A stretch of 64,000 nt of DNA, taken from assembly GCF_000429545.1 (NCBI RefSeq), contig NZ_AUCB01000029.1:1-64000 (forward strand), given 5' to 3'. This DNA comes from Arenibacter certesii DSM 19833 (lineage in GTDB: Bacteria > Bacteroidota > Bacteroidia > Flavobacteriales > Flavobacteriaceae). The notes below the pieces were generated by a model. That model searched no databases. It had not been told where the DNA came from and saw nothing but the letters and a program-made list of their open reading frames with translations. Shown in pieces: positions 1 through 7,893 of this stretch. A program made the translations under genes and the position numbers. Position 1 is the first letter of the stretch. Every line of letters starts with the position of its first letter.

Positions 1-125
1 GCTGGAAAAAGCGGCATAGGGACTAGCGATCCGAAACTTCGATGGGAAAGGTATGCCAGAACCTCACTAAAACGACCAAAAAGCCCTCTTAAACCGGACG
101 AAAATCCACTTCGAAAATAAACCAT

Positions 126-160
126 AAAAAAAATCCCGGAAACATCGATGTTCCAGGATT
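126..160 (-). terminator. Terminator-like hairpin, minus strand
   Basis: An inverted repeat with arms near 132-146 and 147-160 (AATCC outside, ACATC/GATGT inside, one-base bulge) is flanked at 126-133 by eight A residues. Read on the minus strand this is a strong stem followed by eight T residues, the form of an intrinsic terminator. It lies about 370 bases beyond the rpoD stop, so it could end the rpoD transcript or a minus-strand RNA between. Confidence 0.5.
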
Positions 161-366
161 CGTTCTGTCCAGTTTTTAGTGAAAATCGGCCTACTCCCGA
201 ATATCCCTTTAAACGAATTGGTAGAGTTAGACTATATGTAGTCTAGCGCCAATTTTAATCAAAACCCTATTATTATGCCAAATCGACATTTTGACAGTGC
301 TGCCTACTTGCATTTTATTGATGATTTAAACCAGATTTTGTCCGATTTCAACATCAATAAATTAAC

Positions 367-516
367 TATTTCCTAAAATGAGGAAATAAGAAAGACTATC
401 TAAGAAAGATTCATTCTTATAGTACTTTGAGGGGGAATCCGTTTGAAGAACAACGCTTCAATGGTATAATAAAGATCCTCAATTAGACCAGTAAGTTATC
501 TTCTTTAGATAGTCTT
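367..516 (-). repeat. Inverted-repeat structure beyond the rpoD stop
   Basis: The arm AAGACTATCTAAGAAAGAT at 392-410 is matched by ATCTTCTTTAGATAGTCTT at 498-516, complementary at 17 of 19 positions, enclosing about 87 bases. A second hairpin, TATTTCCT with AGGAAATA, sits beside it at 367-388. The right arm begins 17 bases downstream of the rpoD stop codon, so a read-through rpoD transcript would carry both structures in its 3' untranslated region. Function unknown. Confidence 0.45.
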
Positions 517-533
517 ATCTTTAATTAAGAACG

Positions 534-1397
534 CTATCCTAAATATGTTTTTAGCATTTTGTTCCTTGAATTATGGCGTAGTTTTCTTATCGCCTTTTCT
601 CTAATCTGCCTTACTCTTTCTCTGGTTAGATCAAACGTAAGTCCTATTTCCGCCAGGGTCATGGACTGTTGATCGCCTATTCCATAATATAATTTAATTA
701 CGTCAGCTTCCCTCGGTGATAGCGTATCCAATGCCCTGTTAATTTCTGTGTTTAGGGATTGGAGCAATAACGTTTTATCTGGTCTTGGTGATTCTCCAGA
801 ACGCAATACATCATAAAGGTTAGAGGTTTCACCTTCTTTTAATGGGGCATCCATAGAAACATGTCTCCCAGAAATTTTCATGGACTGTTCTACTTCTGCA
901 ATGGATAGGTCTAATTCCTTTGCAATTTCCTCTGCCGAAGGCGGACGTTCATGCGCTTGTTCCAAATAGGAAAAAGTCCTTTTAATTTTGTTGATTGAGC
1001 CAATTTTATTCAAAGGAAGTCGAACCACCCTTGACTGCTCGGCCAAAGCTTGAAGAATAGCCTGTCTGATCCACCACACTGCATAGGAGATAAACTTAAA
1101 TCCACGAGTTTCATCAAAGCGTTTGGCAGCCTTTACCAATCCTAAGTTGCCCTCGTTAATTAAATCTGGAAGGGTTAACCCTTGATTTTGGTACTGTTTA
1201 GCTACGGAAACTACAAACCTAAGGTTTGCTGTAGTTAGCTTTTCCAATGCCAATTGATCCCCATCCCTGATTTTCTGAGCCAATTCCACCTCTTCATCGG
1301 CCGTAATCAAATCAATCTTACTGATATCTTGCAGGTACTTATCCAATGATTTTGATTCCCTATTCGTAACCTGCTTGATAATCTTTAGTTGCCTCAT
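534..1397 (-). CDS. rpoD: RNA polymerase primary sigma factor RpoD (SigA)
   Basis: Housekeeping sigma factor that directs core RNA polymerase to most promoters. The protein is 287 residues, the short form usual in Bacteroidota, which lacks the long region 1.1 and the non-conserved insert of E. coli RpoD. Region 1.2 is near residues 18-45. Region 2 is near 50-120 ([42 protein letters not shown]), region 3 near 125-200 and region 4 near 215-280 with the helix-turn-helix [18 protein letters not shown]. The ATG start puts MRQLKI at the N-terminus, as in close relatives. The gene stands alone and is transcribed away from its right-hand neighbour. An inverted-repeat structure follows the stop codon. 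Confidence 0.97.
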   Translation of the reverse strand: MRQLKIIKQVTNRESKSLDKYLQDISKIDLITADEEVELAQKIRDGDQLALEKLTTANLRFVVSVAKQYQNQGLTLPDLINEGNLGLVKAAKRFDETRGFKFISYAVWWIRQAILQALAEQSRVVRLPLNKIGSINKIKRTFSYLEQAHERPPSAEEIAKELDLSIAEVEQSMKISGRHVSMDAPLKEGETSNLYDVLRSGESPRPDKTLLLQSLNTEINRALDTLSPREADVIKLYYGIGDQQSMTLAEIGLTFDLTRERVRQIREKAIRKLRHNSRNKMLKTYLG

Positions 1398-1580
1398 ATA
1401 TATCTGTCTTAAAAAATTAAGCTGTTAATCTCTCAGTATACGTTATTATTCCGTCTTTTCCAAAGGTTTACGTGTTAGATAGGCTTAATTGTGAAAACAT
1501 TATGATAATGATGACCCTTATCAGCATTTTATTTACTAATTTCATTTCTTGTGCGGTTTTTAATCCCAAAAAGATTCTCT

Positions 1581-1588
1581 TATTTTGC
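1581..1588 (+). promoter_or_regulatory. Probable -7 box (TATTTTGC)
   Basis: TATTTTGC resembles the Bacteroidota -7 consensus TAnnTTTG with one base missing from the spacer. It ends 20 bases before the ATG at 1609, giving a very short leader. A clear TTG -33 box is not evident. Confidence 0.4.
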
Positions 1589-1608
1589 ACGGAACCAATT
1601 TGTGATTA

Positions 1609-2118
1609 ATGAGCAAAAGAGCATTGACAAAGTATTTGTCCGAGTTAAAGAAGAAAGAGTTGGAAATGCAAGTGATGGATTTGTATACTAGATTTCCAAT
1701 TGTTAAGGAATACTACGATTTTGTTTTTAATCCTAAAGAAGAGAAACTACTACAAGAGGCAAAAATAAAAATATCCAACGAATATTTTCCCCAAAAGAGG
1801 AAACGTGCGAAAGCAAGGAGATCTATAGCTCATAAATTCATCAAACATTTTATTACCTTAGGTGTAGATCCACATATTACGGCAGATCTTATGCTGTACA
1901 ATTTGGAAGTAGCACAGACTTATTCCATGCAAAATAATCTAGCTACCGCTTTTTATAAAAGTATGGAGAAATCGTTTAGTGAAATGGTGCAGTATATTTC
2001 AGTTAACGGCCTATTGTCAGAATATAAAGAGAGGATTGTAAAATGCTATCTTTTTACCACGGAAAATGATTGGCCTTTTCAAGAAGATTTCTCCAAAAGT
2101 CTGGATATCCTAGATTAA
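1609..2118 (+). CDS. DUF6155 family protein
   Basis: A 169-residue soluble protein I place in DUF6155, a family of flavobacterial proteins without known function. Recognisable features are the N-terminus MSKRALTKYLSELKKKELE, the block FVFNPKEEKLLQEAKIKIS near residues 39-57, the basic run PQKRKRAKARRSIAHKFIKH near 61-80, and a mostly helical C-terminal half. No signal peptide or membrane segment is visible, so it should be cytoplasmic. The basic middle part could bind nucleic acid, but that is only inference. It is monocistronic, about 170 bases ahead of the helicase gene. Confidence 0.75.
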   Translation: MSKRALTKYLSELKKKELEMQVMDLYTRFPIVKEYYDFVFNPKEEKLLQEAKIKISNEYFPQKRKRAKARRSIAHKFIKHFITLGVDPHITADLMLYNLEVAQTYSMQNNLATAFYKSMEKSFSEMVQYISVNGLLSEYKERIVKCYLFTTENDWPFQEDFSKSLDILD

Positions 2119-2238
2119 AAATCATTTAACTTGTGTTAAGGATAGCTCCTTAGATTTCAATTTTAAAGTTTTCCTAGCCTGTATTGAACTGATTGATATG
2201 TTTTGCTTTAATTATTTCATACAACCTCAAAAAATCCC

Positions 2239-2246
2239 TAATTTTG
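2239..2246 (+). promoter_or_regulatory. Probable -7 box (TAATTTTG)
   Basis: TAATTTTG is a perfect match to TAnnTTTG and lies about 40 bases upstream of the helicase start at 2287. The -33 region lacks an obvious TTG. Confidence 0.45.
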
Positions 2247-2286
2247 TAAGGTTTGATTGTTTTGAATTTTAAAACTACACGTTAGC

Positions 2287-3798
2287 TTGGAGTATACCAA
2301 AAAAAGTATAGATAAAACACTTTATGATTATCAGGAAGAAGATCTTCAAAAAATTTTTGAATGTTTAGATAATTCTCCAAAAGATTTCAACCTCTTATAC
2401 CAGTTACCTACGGGAGGGGGTAAAACTGTTGTTTTTTCTGAAATCGCAAGAAGATATATCCAAAAAAACAATAAAAAAGTCGTAGTACTTACCCACAGAA
2501 TTGAATTGAGCAATCAGACCTCAAAAATGTTGAAAGGGTTTGGGGTAAAGAATAAAATTATCAATAGCGAAGTAAAGGAACTTCAGGATCAAAATCAGTA
2601 TATGTGTTTTGTGGCAATGGTAGAAACATTGAATAACAGGCTACAGGACGAAAAGGTTAAAATTGACGATATTGGCTTGGTGATTATAGACGAGGCCCAT
2701 TATAATTCGTTTAGAAAATTATTCAAGTATTTTAAAAATTCAATTATCCTTGGTGTAACCGCAACCCCTCTAAGCTCTAATATTAAGCTTCCCATGAAGG
2801 ACCACTATCAGAAATTAATAGTAGGGGAGTCTATATCATCTTTAATTGAAAAACAATTCTTGGCCAATGCCAACATGTATAATTATGATGTTAGCCTTAA
2901 AAGCTTAAAATTAGGGATCAATGGGGATTATACGGTAAAATCTTCAGATGAGCTCTATGGGAACCAGACAATGCTTTCTAAATTAGTAAATGCCTATCAA
3001 GAAATTGCAAAGGGTACCAAGACGCTAATATTTAATAACGGGATAAGCACCTCTAAATATGTATATGAAACCTTTAAAAAAGCGGGCTATAACATTCGTC
3101 ATCTAGACAATAAGAACAGTGCATCGGAAAGAAAGGAGATTCTTCAATGGTTTTCCAAGACCCCAGATGCGATACTCACCTCAGTAAGTATATTAACCAC
3201 TGGTTTTGACGAACCTACCGTTGAGACCATTATATTGAACAGAGCAACAAAATCGCTCACCCTATATTTCCAGATGATTGGTAGAGGTTCAAGGGTACTC
3301 CCACACAAAGACCAGTTTACCGTTATAGATATGGGGAATAATGTGGCTAGATTTGGTTTGTGGAACGCCCCAATAGACTGGCAGGAAATATTTCATTTTC
3401 CAGACTTCTATTTGGAAAACATTAAAAATGATGAAGATATAGAGCGCGAGTTTGTATATGAGATGCCTCCAGAAATTAAAAAGCTGTTTAGCAAATCCAA
3501 GGAAATAGAGTTTGATGTTAAGGCAGAGTATAAACGCGTCTTTGCACAAGGGAAAAGATCTAAGGCCGTATTAGAAATGAGTATCGAGCAACATGCCACC
3601 ATCTGTGTAGAGAATAGTGAGGATGTCTTTGATGCCCGTATTCTTGCCAAGCAACTAAAAGATGAAATTGCCTATAGAGTTCGGCAATATTCCTATTGTA
3701 TAATGAACAATACAAAAAATTATAAAGAGTGGTTAGAGGAAGACTATGAACGTAAACTTCGCTCCCGTATTTCTCAAAAATTCGCCCAAATAACGTAG
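2287..3798 (+). CDS. DEAD/DEAH-box superfamily 2 helicase
   Basis: ATP-dependent nucleic-acid helicase or translocase of superfamily 2, 503 residues. Visible motifs are the aromatic and glutamine start YDYQEED (13-19), Walker A PTGGGKT (41-47), motif Ia VLTHRIEL, Walker B DEAH (135-138), motif III TAT (158-160), and in the second RecA domain TTGFDEPTVE and motif VI QMIGRGSR (329-336). A C-terminal helical tail of about 130 residues follows. The start is a TTG at 2287: no ATG stands upstream in frame, and this start gives the expected YTKKSID N-terminus. The glycosyltransferase gene follows after 15 bases, suggesting co-transcription without an obvious link in function. The substrate cannot be told from the sequence. 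Confidence 0.88.
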   Translation: MEYTKKSIDKTLYDYQEEDLQKIFECLDNSPKDFNLLYQLPTGGGKTVVFSEIARRYIQKNNKKVVVLTHRIELSNQTSKMLKGFGVKNKIINSEVKELQDQNQYMCFVAMVETLNNRLQDEKVKIDDIGLVIIDEAHYNSFRKLFKYFKNSIILGVTATPLSSNIKLPMKDHYQKLIVGESISSLIEKQFLANANMYNYDVSLKSLKLGINGDYTVKSSDELYGNQTMLSKLVNAYQEIAKGTKTLIFNNGISTSKYVYETFKKAGYNIRHLDNKNSASERKEILQWFSKTPDAILTSVSILTTGFDEPTVETIILNRATKSLTLYFQMIGRGSRVLPHKDQFTVIDMGNNVARFGLWNAPIDWQEIFHFPDFYLENIKNDEDIEREFVYEMPPEIKKLFSKSKEIEFDVKAEYKRVFAQGKRSKAVLEMSIEQHATICVENSEDVFDARILAKQLKDEIAYRVRQYSYCIMNNTKNYKEWLEEDYERKLRSRISQKFAQIT

Positions 3799-3813
3799 AT
3801 TATTAAAGGGGAT

Positions 3814-5055
3814 ATGAAAAAGAAATTATTGATTATTGGCTATATTTGGCCAGAACCAAATACTACCGCTGCCGGTGGTAGGATGTTACAATTAATACAC
3901 TTCTTTTTGGAACGAGGGTACAAGGTTACTTTCGCTAGTACGGCAGTGGAAAGTGAGTACTCGTATAATTTAGAGCAGTTGGGAGTGCGTAAAAGTACGA
4001 TTCAGCTGAACCATTCTAGTTTTGATGTTTTTATAAAAGAACTGGATCCAACGGTGGTACTTTTTGATCGATTTTTGACCGAGGAGCAGTTTGGTTGGAA
4101 AGTGGCCGAACAGCTGCCAAACGCTCTTCGGATTTTAGATACGGAGGATCTTCATTCGTTAAGGACCGCTAGGCAGGAGGCATATAAACGGAATCAACCC
4201 TTTACCATTGAGGGTTGGTTGGAAATGGATATCACCAAAAGGGAAATAGCCAGTATTTATCGCTCAGATCTTAGCCTTATTATTTCATTGTTTGAAATGG
4301 AGCTCCTAGAAAAAACGCTGAAAATTAATAATGATATTTTACTTCATTTACCCATGATGTACAAGGCTATAGATTCCAATGAACGTAAAACCTGGCTAAG
4401 TTTTGATGAAAAGTCAGATTTTGTATGTGTGGGTAATGGAAAGCATGCTCCAAATATAGATGCCGTTAAAAAACTTAAAAAAGAAATATGGCCTTTAATA
4501 TATAAGAAACTTCCTAAGTGTAATTTACGTATTTATGGAGCTTATTTACCCAACAGTGTTACGCAATTGCACAATCCAAAGGAGGGATTTTACATTATGG
4601 GTCACGCCATCGATAGTAGTGAGGTGATCTCCCGGTCTAGATTAAACTTAGCGCCCATTAGCTTTGGAGCGGGAATTAAAGGGAAATTATTAGAGGGGAT
4701 GCTTTGCGGCACTCCGAGTATTACTACTGATATTGGCGCTGAAGGTATCTGCAATGCAATGCCTTGGAATGGGGGTATTGCTAATGACCTACAAACATTT
4801 GCCAATGTAGCCATTGCCCTTTATGAAAATGAGTCGGAATGGGAGAAAGCACGAGAAAACGGAGTATCTATTATCAACTCAATTTATGATAAAGAAGCAC
4901 TCCAGGAACGATTTTTATTGAAAATAAGGGAAATTCACCAAAGTTTAAAAAAACATAGAGAACAAAATTTTGTAGGCTCCATGTTACTGCACCATAGCTT
5001 TGCAAGTACCAAATACCTATCTAAATGGATAGCGGAAAAGAATAAAAATGATTAA
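3814..5055 (+). CDS. Glycosyltransferase, group 1 (GT4-like)
   Basis: A 413-residue GT-B fold glycosyltransferase that should move a sugar from a nucleotide sugar to an envelope or secreted acceptor. The N-terminal Rossmann-like half begins KKLLIIGYIWPEPNTTAAGGRM. The C-terminal half carries the linker FVCVGNGKHAPN near 207-218 and the donor-site block GIKGKLLEGMLCGTPSITT followed by DIGAEGI. No signal peptide or membrane segment is present. It follows the helicase by 15 bases. Substrate specificity is unknown, and no polysaccharide cluster surrounds it. Confidence 0.8.
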   Translation: MKKKLLIIGYIWPEPNTTAAGGRMLQLIHFFLERGYKVTFASTAVESEYSYNLEQLGVRKSTIQLNHSSFDVFIKELDPTVVLFDRFLTEEQFGWKVAEQLPNALRILDTEDLHSLRTARQEAYKRNQPFTIEGWLEMDITKREIASIYRSDLSLIISLFEMELLEKTLKINNDILLHLPMMYKAIDSNERKTWLSFDEKSDFVCVGNGKHAPNIDAVKKLKKEIWPLIYKKLPKCNLRIYGAYLPNSVTQLHNPKEGFYIMGHAIDSSEVISRSRLNLAPISFGAGIKGKLLEGMLCGTPSITTDIGAEGICNAMPWNGGIANDLQTFANVAIALYENESEWEKARENGVSIINSIYDKEALQERFLLKIREIHQSLKKHREQNFVGSMLLHHSFASTKYLSKWIAEKNKND

Positions 5056-5104
5056 ATAGACAACAAGCATCTTGCATCTAATTACAGTGTTTGTGAAAGA
5101 ATAT

Positions 5105-5112
5105 TATCTTTG
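5105..5112 (+). promoter_or_regulatory. Probable menB -7 box (TATCTTTG)
   Basis: TATCTTTG matches TAnnTTTG exactly, 22 bases upstream of the menB ATG. A -33 TTG at the usual 19-base spacing is not clear. Confidence 0.5.
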
Positions 5113-5134
5113 AGACCATTAATACAATTTTATC

Positions 5135-5980
5135 ATGCAAAATAAAATCGACTGGAAAGTTGCAAAAGAATTTGAGGATATTACTTATAAAAAATGTGGG
5201 GGAGTAGCTAGGATAGCGTTCAATAGGCCAGATGTTCGCAATGCATTTAGGCCCAAGACTACCAGTGAACTCTACCAAGCTTTTTACGATGCACAAGAAG
5301 ATACGAGTATAGGCGTAGTATTACTTTCTGCCGAAGGTCCTTCAACTAAAGACGGAGTGTATTCTTTTTGCAGTGGAGGCGATCAAAAGGCTAGGGGACA
5401 CAAAGGGTATGTGGGGGAAGATGGTATGCACCGTTTAAATATTTTGGAAGTACAGCGTTTAATCCGTTTTATGCCCAAGGTAGTTATAGCTGTGGTCCCT
5501 GGGTGGGCAGTTGGTGGCGGACATAGTTTGCACGTAGTGTGCGATTTAACTTTGGCAAGTAAAGAACATGCTATTTTTAAACAGACAGATGCCGATGTTA
5601 CTAGTTTTGATGGAGGATATGGATCTGCATATTTAGCTAAAATGGTAGGACAGAAAAAGGCACGTGAGATATTTTTCTTAGGAAGGAACTATTCTGCACA
5701 GGACGCATTAGAAATGGGGATGGTCAATGCAGTAATTCCGCATAATGAGTTAGAGGATACCGCCTATCAGTGGGCCTTGGAGATTTTGGAGAAATCCCCC
5801 ACTTCAATAAAAATGTTGAAATTTGCTATGAACCTTACAGATGACGGAATGGTAGGGCAGCAAGTTTTTGCGGGAGAAGCTACTAGATTAGCTTATATGA
5901 CTGAGGAGGCCAAGGAAGGGCGAGATGCCTTTCTAGAAAAAAGAAAGCCCAATTTTGGAAAAAATAATTGGATACCATAA
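5135..5980 (+). CDS. menB: 1,4-dihydroxy-2-naphthoyl-CoA synthase MenB
   Basis: Crotonase-fold enzyme that closes the second ring of menaquinone by cyclising o-succinylbenzoyl-CoA. The 281-residue length is normal for MenB. Diagnostic blocks are FNRPDVRNAFRPKT, the oxyanion-hole segment FCSGGDQKARG near residue 83-93, the glycine-rich VVPGWAVGGGHSLHVVCD near 120-137, and QTDADVTSFDGGYGSAYLAK, which holds the catalytic aspartate and tyrosine of the family. The C-terminus ends KRKPNFGKNNWIP, as in other MenB proteins. No other men gene is nearby. The 3' end and downstream element appear to have been duplicated once: a degenerate second copy lies about 320 bases on. Confidence 0.96.
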   Translation: MQNKIDWKVAKEFEDITYKKCGGVARIAFNRPDVRNAFRPKTTSELYQAFYDAQEDTSIGVVLLSAEGPSTKDGVYSFCSGGDQKARGHKGYVGEDGMHRLNILEVQRLIRFMPKVVIAVVPGWAVGGGHSLHVVCDLTLASKEHAIFKQTDADVTSFDGGYGSAYLAKMVGQKKAREIFFLGRNYSAQDALEMGMVNAVIPHNELEDTAYQWALEILEKSPTSIKMLKFAMNLTDDGMVGQQVFAGEATRLAYMTEEAKEGRDAFLEKRKPNFGKNNWIP

Positions 5981-6006
5981 AAAACCTGTAACGAGTTGTT
6001 CAAAAA

Positions 6007-6042
6007 TAAAAAAAACCTCATCTGTTAGGACGAGGTTTTTTT
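6007..6042 (+). terminator. menB intrinsic terminator
   Basis: AAACCTC (6013-6019) pairs with GAGGTTT (6032-6038), followed by a run of T residues and preceded by a run of A residues, so it could act in both directions. It is also the first part of repeat element copy 1. Confidence 0.8.
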
Positions 6043-6155
6043 CCGAGAACACTATATGAAAATGAAAACTTGTTATTCTTAACTACACCGCTAAAGTAGC
6101 ATTGGAATTCCATTGGGAAAACAATTTGTTGTGAACGTGTCAAAAACTGTGGTGT
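6007..6155 (+). repeat. Flavobacterial intergenic element, copy 1 of 3
   Basis: The element consists of a terminator-like hairpin, the near-invariant block GAGAACACTATATGAAAATG (6045-6064), a CTAAAGTAGC box (6091-6100) and an AAAACTGTGGTG tail (6144-6155). From the ATG at 6056 an eight-codon reading frame, MKMKTCYS, ends at 6082. Copies 2 and 3 have the same order and length (149, 152 and 155 bp). Function is unknown. Confidence 0.7.
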
Positions 6156-6224
6156 AACTAAAGAAAAATGATATTCGATAAAAAAATGTTCTGAGTACTA
6201 CGAATGTTAAATTGGAACTAATAA

Positions 6225-6300
6225 CAATATAGTGAAAAGGAAACAGACGTCTTTTATAATAGAGAAAGCCAAATTTCGGAAATATAATAGAGTACATTAT
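6225..6300 (+). pseudogene. Degenerate copy of the menB 3' end
   Basis: The DNA around 6262-6283 (GAGAAAGCCAAATTTCGGAA) parallels the last codons of menB at 5941-5961 (GAAAGCCCAATTTTGGAA). Similarity continues for some tens of bases on both sides and leads into element copy 2 as menB leads into copy 1. The offset is 317-321 bases throughout, which suggests an old tandem duplication. The frame is broken, and this fragment is not expected to be expressed. Confidence 0.45.
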
Positions 6301-6323
6301 ATGGCATGTTCCTAATAGAACAT

Positions 6324-6475
6324 AATAAAAAAAGCCTCATCTGTTTTAACGAGGCTCTTTTCCGAGAACACTATATGAAAATGAAAACTTGTCCTTCTTA
6401 TTTTACACTACTAAAATAGCTTCTTAAACCCATTTCGAGAATAAATTGTGGTGAAAGAACCAAAAACTGTGGTGA
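6324..6475 (+). repeat. Flavobacterial intergenic element, copy 2 of 3
   Basis: The hairpin pairs AGCCTC (6333-6338) with GAGGCT (6351-6356). The block GAGAACACTATATGAAAATG is at 6364-6383, the CTAAAATAGC box at 6411-6420 and the AAAACTGTGGTGA tail ends at 6475. The ATG at 6375 opens a 14-codon frame, MKMKTCPSYFTLLK, closed by TAG at 6417-6419. It lies 41 bases ahead of the half-helicase gene. Confidence 0.7.
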
Positions 6476-6516
6476 ATCTTGAGAATAATATTATTTCATT
6501 AAAACACGAATTAAAT

Positions 6517-7131
6517 ATGGCATTTAAAAAACTACTACCCCAATTAAAAGAAGCTTTGGAACGAATAGGAATTACCTCTCCAACGAAATTCCAAAAAGAG
6601 GTACTCCCAAAAATTAAGGGAGGGGCCAATTTGTTCGGAATTGCACCTGAAGGCGCAGGAAAAACTGCCGCAATTATAATTGGAACACTGCAAAAATTAG
6701 AGTGTTCGGCATTCGAAGAGGCTCCTAGAGCCCTAATTTTTGTTAAGGACAAAGCTGCAGCATTAGAGTTAGAGGAGGAGTTTAAACGTATTGCCTATAG
6801 AATGGATCTACGTATATATAGTGTATACGAAGAATTACATATTGAAACGCAGCGCAGCGAAATTTTCGCAGGGACAGATATTGTTATTGCCACCCCAAAA
6901 AGATTAAACAAGCTCTTTTACCTCAACGGAATTAATCTGGGAAAATTAAAAATGCTTATAGTGGATGAGGCTGATTTTTTAGCAAACGCAAAAGCGTTTT
7001 CCGATTTGGCACGGATTCCGGAGAGCCTAGATCGCTGTCAGTATCTCATCTTCTCTGCCAAGACCCATAAACGTATAGAAAGAATGAGAGAGCTGTTTAT
7101 GGCCAATGCCCAGATAATTGAACATAAATAA
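6517..7131 (+). CDS. Single-RecA-domain DEAD-box helicase-like protein
   Basis: A 204-residue protein equal to only the N-terminal RecA domain of a DEAD-box RNA helicase. It has Walker A APEGAGKT (43-50), the TPKRL motif near 126-130, and Walker B VDEAD (149-153). Motif III reads SAK instead of SAT, and the whole helicase C-terminal domain with motifs IV-VI is missing, so it probably binds ATP or RNA without unwinding alone. I recall similar half-helicases as a standing family in flavobacteria, so this is probably not a recent truncation. The ATG at 6517 (MAFKKLLPQLKEALERIGI) is preferred to in-frame GTG codons upstream, which lie inside repeat copy 2. No partner domain is encoded nearby. Confidence 0.8.
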   Translation: MAFKKLLPQLKEALERIGITSPTKFQKEVLPKIKGGANLFGIAPEGAGKTAAIIIGTLQKLECSAFEEAPRALIFVKDKAAALELEEEFKRIAYRMDLRIYSVYEELHIETQRSEIFAGTDIVIATPKRLNKLFYLNGINLGKLKMLIVDEADFLANAKAFSDLARIPESLDRCQYLIFSAKTHKRIERMRELFMANAQIIEHK

Positions 7132-7216
7132 TATCATATAACCCAGCTCTTTGGGGTATTTTAATTGTCATATTATCTAGAAATAATTTTTTGAAAAATA
7201 CTTTTCCAAATACCCA

Positions 7217-7371
7217 TAAACTAAAAAGAGCCTAATCCGGTTGGGATAAGGCTCTTTTACGAGAACACTATATGAAAATGAAAAGCTTTATTTCTTATTT
7301 ATACTGCTAAAGTAGCCCCATATCCCTTAATGAGAAAATCAATGTTGTGTAAGTGACCTATACCGTGGTGA
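7217..7371 (+). repeat. Flavobacterial intergenic element, copy 3 of 3
   Basis: The hairpin AAAGAGCC/GGCTCTTT (about 7224-7258) could terminate the half-helicase transcript. It is followed by GAGAACACTATATGAAAATG (7261-7280), the CTAAAGTAGC box at 7306-7315 and a CGTGGTGA tail ending at 7371. The ATG at 7272 opens a 12-codon frame, MKMKSFISYLYC, with TAA at 7308-7310. The 3D-domain lipoprotein gene starts 44 bases beyond. Confidence 0.7.
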
Positions 7372-7415
7372 AAAGTAAGTATATTGTGGTTAGGACAAAA
7401 AGCACCAATATTACA

Positions 7416-7856
7416 ATGACACTTAAATTTCCATTCGTTTACAGATATGTGTTCATAATAGTATTATTAGTTTCCCTGTCTAGCTGCAAAAATAAGGAGA
7501 CGGAGAGTGGTTATTATTGGAAGTCTATCCAGGTAACTGCAACCGCCTATAATTCCTTCCCTTCACAAACCTCCAGAATTCACCCAAATATTACTGCGTG
7601 GGGCGATTCCTTAAAACCAGGAATGAAAATCATTGCAGTATCTCAAGATTTAATCCCTTTAGGGCTAGATTATAATACCGTAGTTAGAATAAAAGGAGAC
7701 ACTACTCAGTATTTGGTAAAAGACAAAATGAATTCTAAGTGGAAAAAAAGAATAGATATCTATATGGATAAAGATAAGTCCCGTGCCTTAAAATGGGGGA
7801 GGAAAAAGGTAACCCTATTCTATAGGGTGAAAAAAGATTCCCTAAAAGTAGAATGA
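7416..7856 (+). CDS. 3D domain-containing lipoprotein
   Basis: A 146-residue exported protein with the 3D (three-aspartate) fold found in MltA-type lytic transglycosylases, Rpf/YabE-type proteins and small peptidoglycan-active lipoproteins. The N-terminus is a signal peptide with lipobox LSSC (mature cysteine about residue 24). The domain shows TATAYNSFPSQT, AWGDSLKPGMKIIAVS, DLIPLGL and KDKMNSKWKKRIDIYMDKD followed by ALKWG. The last block carries the conserved aspartates. The start was moved to the ATG at 7416, because the upstream in-frame codons overlap repeat copy 3 and would bury the signal peptide. It precedes the amidase gene by 37 bases; both probably act on the cell wall. Confidence 0.85.
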   Translation: MTLKFPFVYRYVFIIVLLVSLSSCKNKETESGYYWKSIQVTATAYNSFPSQTSRIHPNITAWGDSLKPGMKIIAVSQDLIPLGLDYNTVVRIKGDTTQYLVKDKMNSKWKKRIDIYMDKDKSRALKWGRKKVTLFYRVKKDSLKVE

Positions 7857-7893
7857 TTTTGTAGTTTTAACAACAACCAATAAATTTTTATTT

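Larger units (their letters stand above)
1..533. other. Intergenic stretch with structured DNA
   Basis: No convincing gene. The plus strand is open from the window edge to a TAA at 118-120 (39 codons); its translation is basic and not recognised, so it may be the 3' end of a gene outside the window or chance. The rest holds the hairpin at 126-160, a small perfect stem-loop at 228-245 (TAGACTA, loop TATG, TAGTCTA) and the inverted-repeat structure next to the rpoD stop. Confidence 0.4.

Noticed and set aside
1-120. 3' end of a protein gene entering from the left
   Set aside because: The open frame of 39 codons is basic and matches nothing I know, so it was left as an unassigned stretch.
7353-7415. 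Longer N-terminus for the 3D-domain lipoprotein
   Set aside because: It would start inside repeat copy 3 and place 21 residues before the signal peptide.
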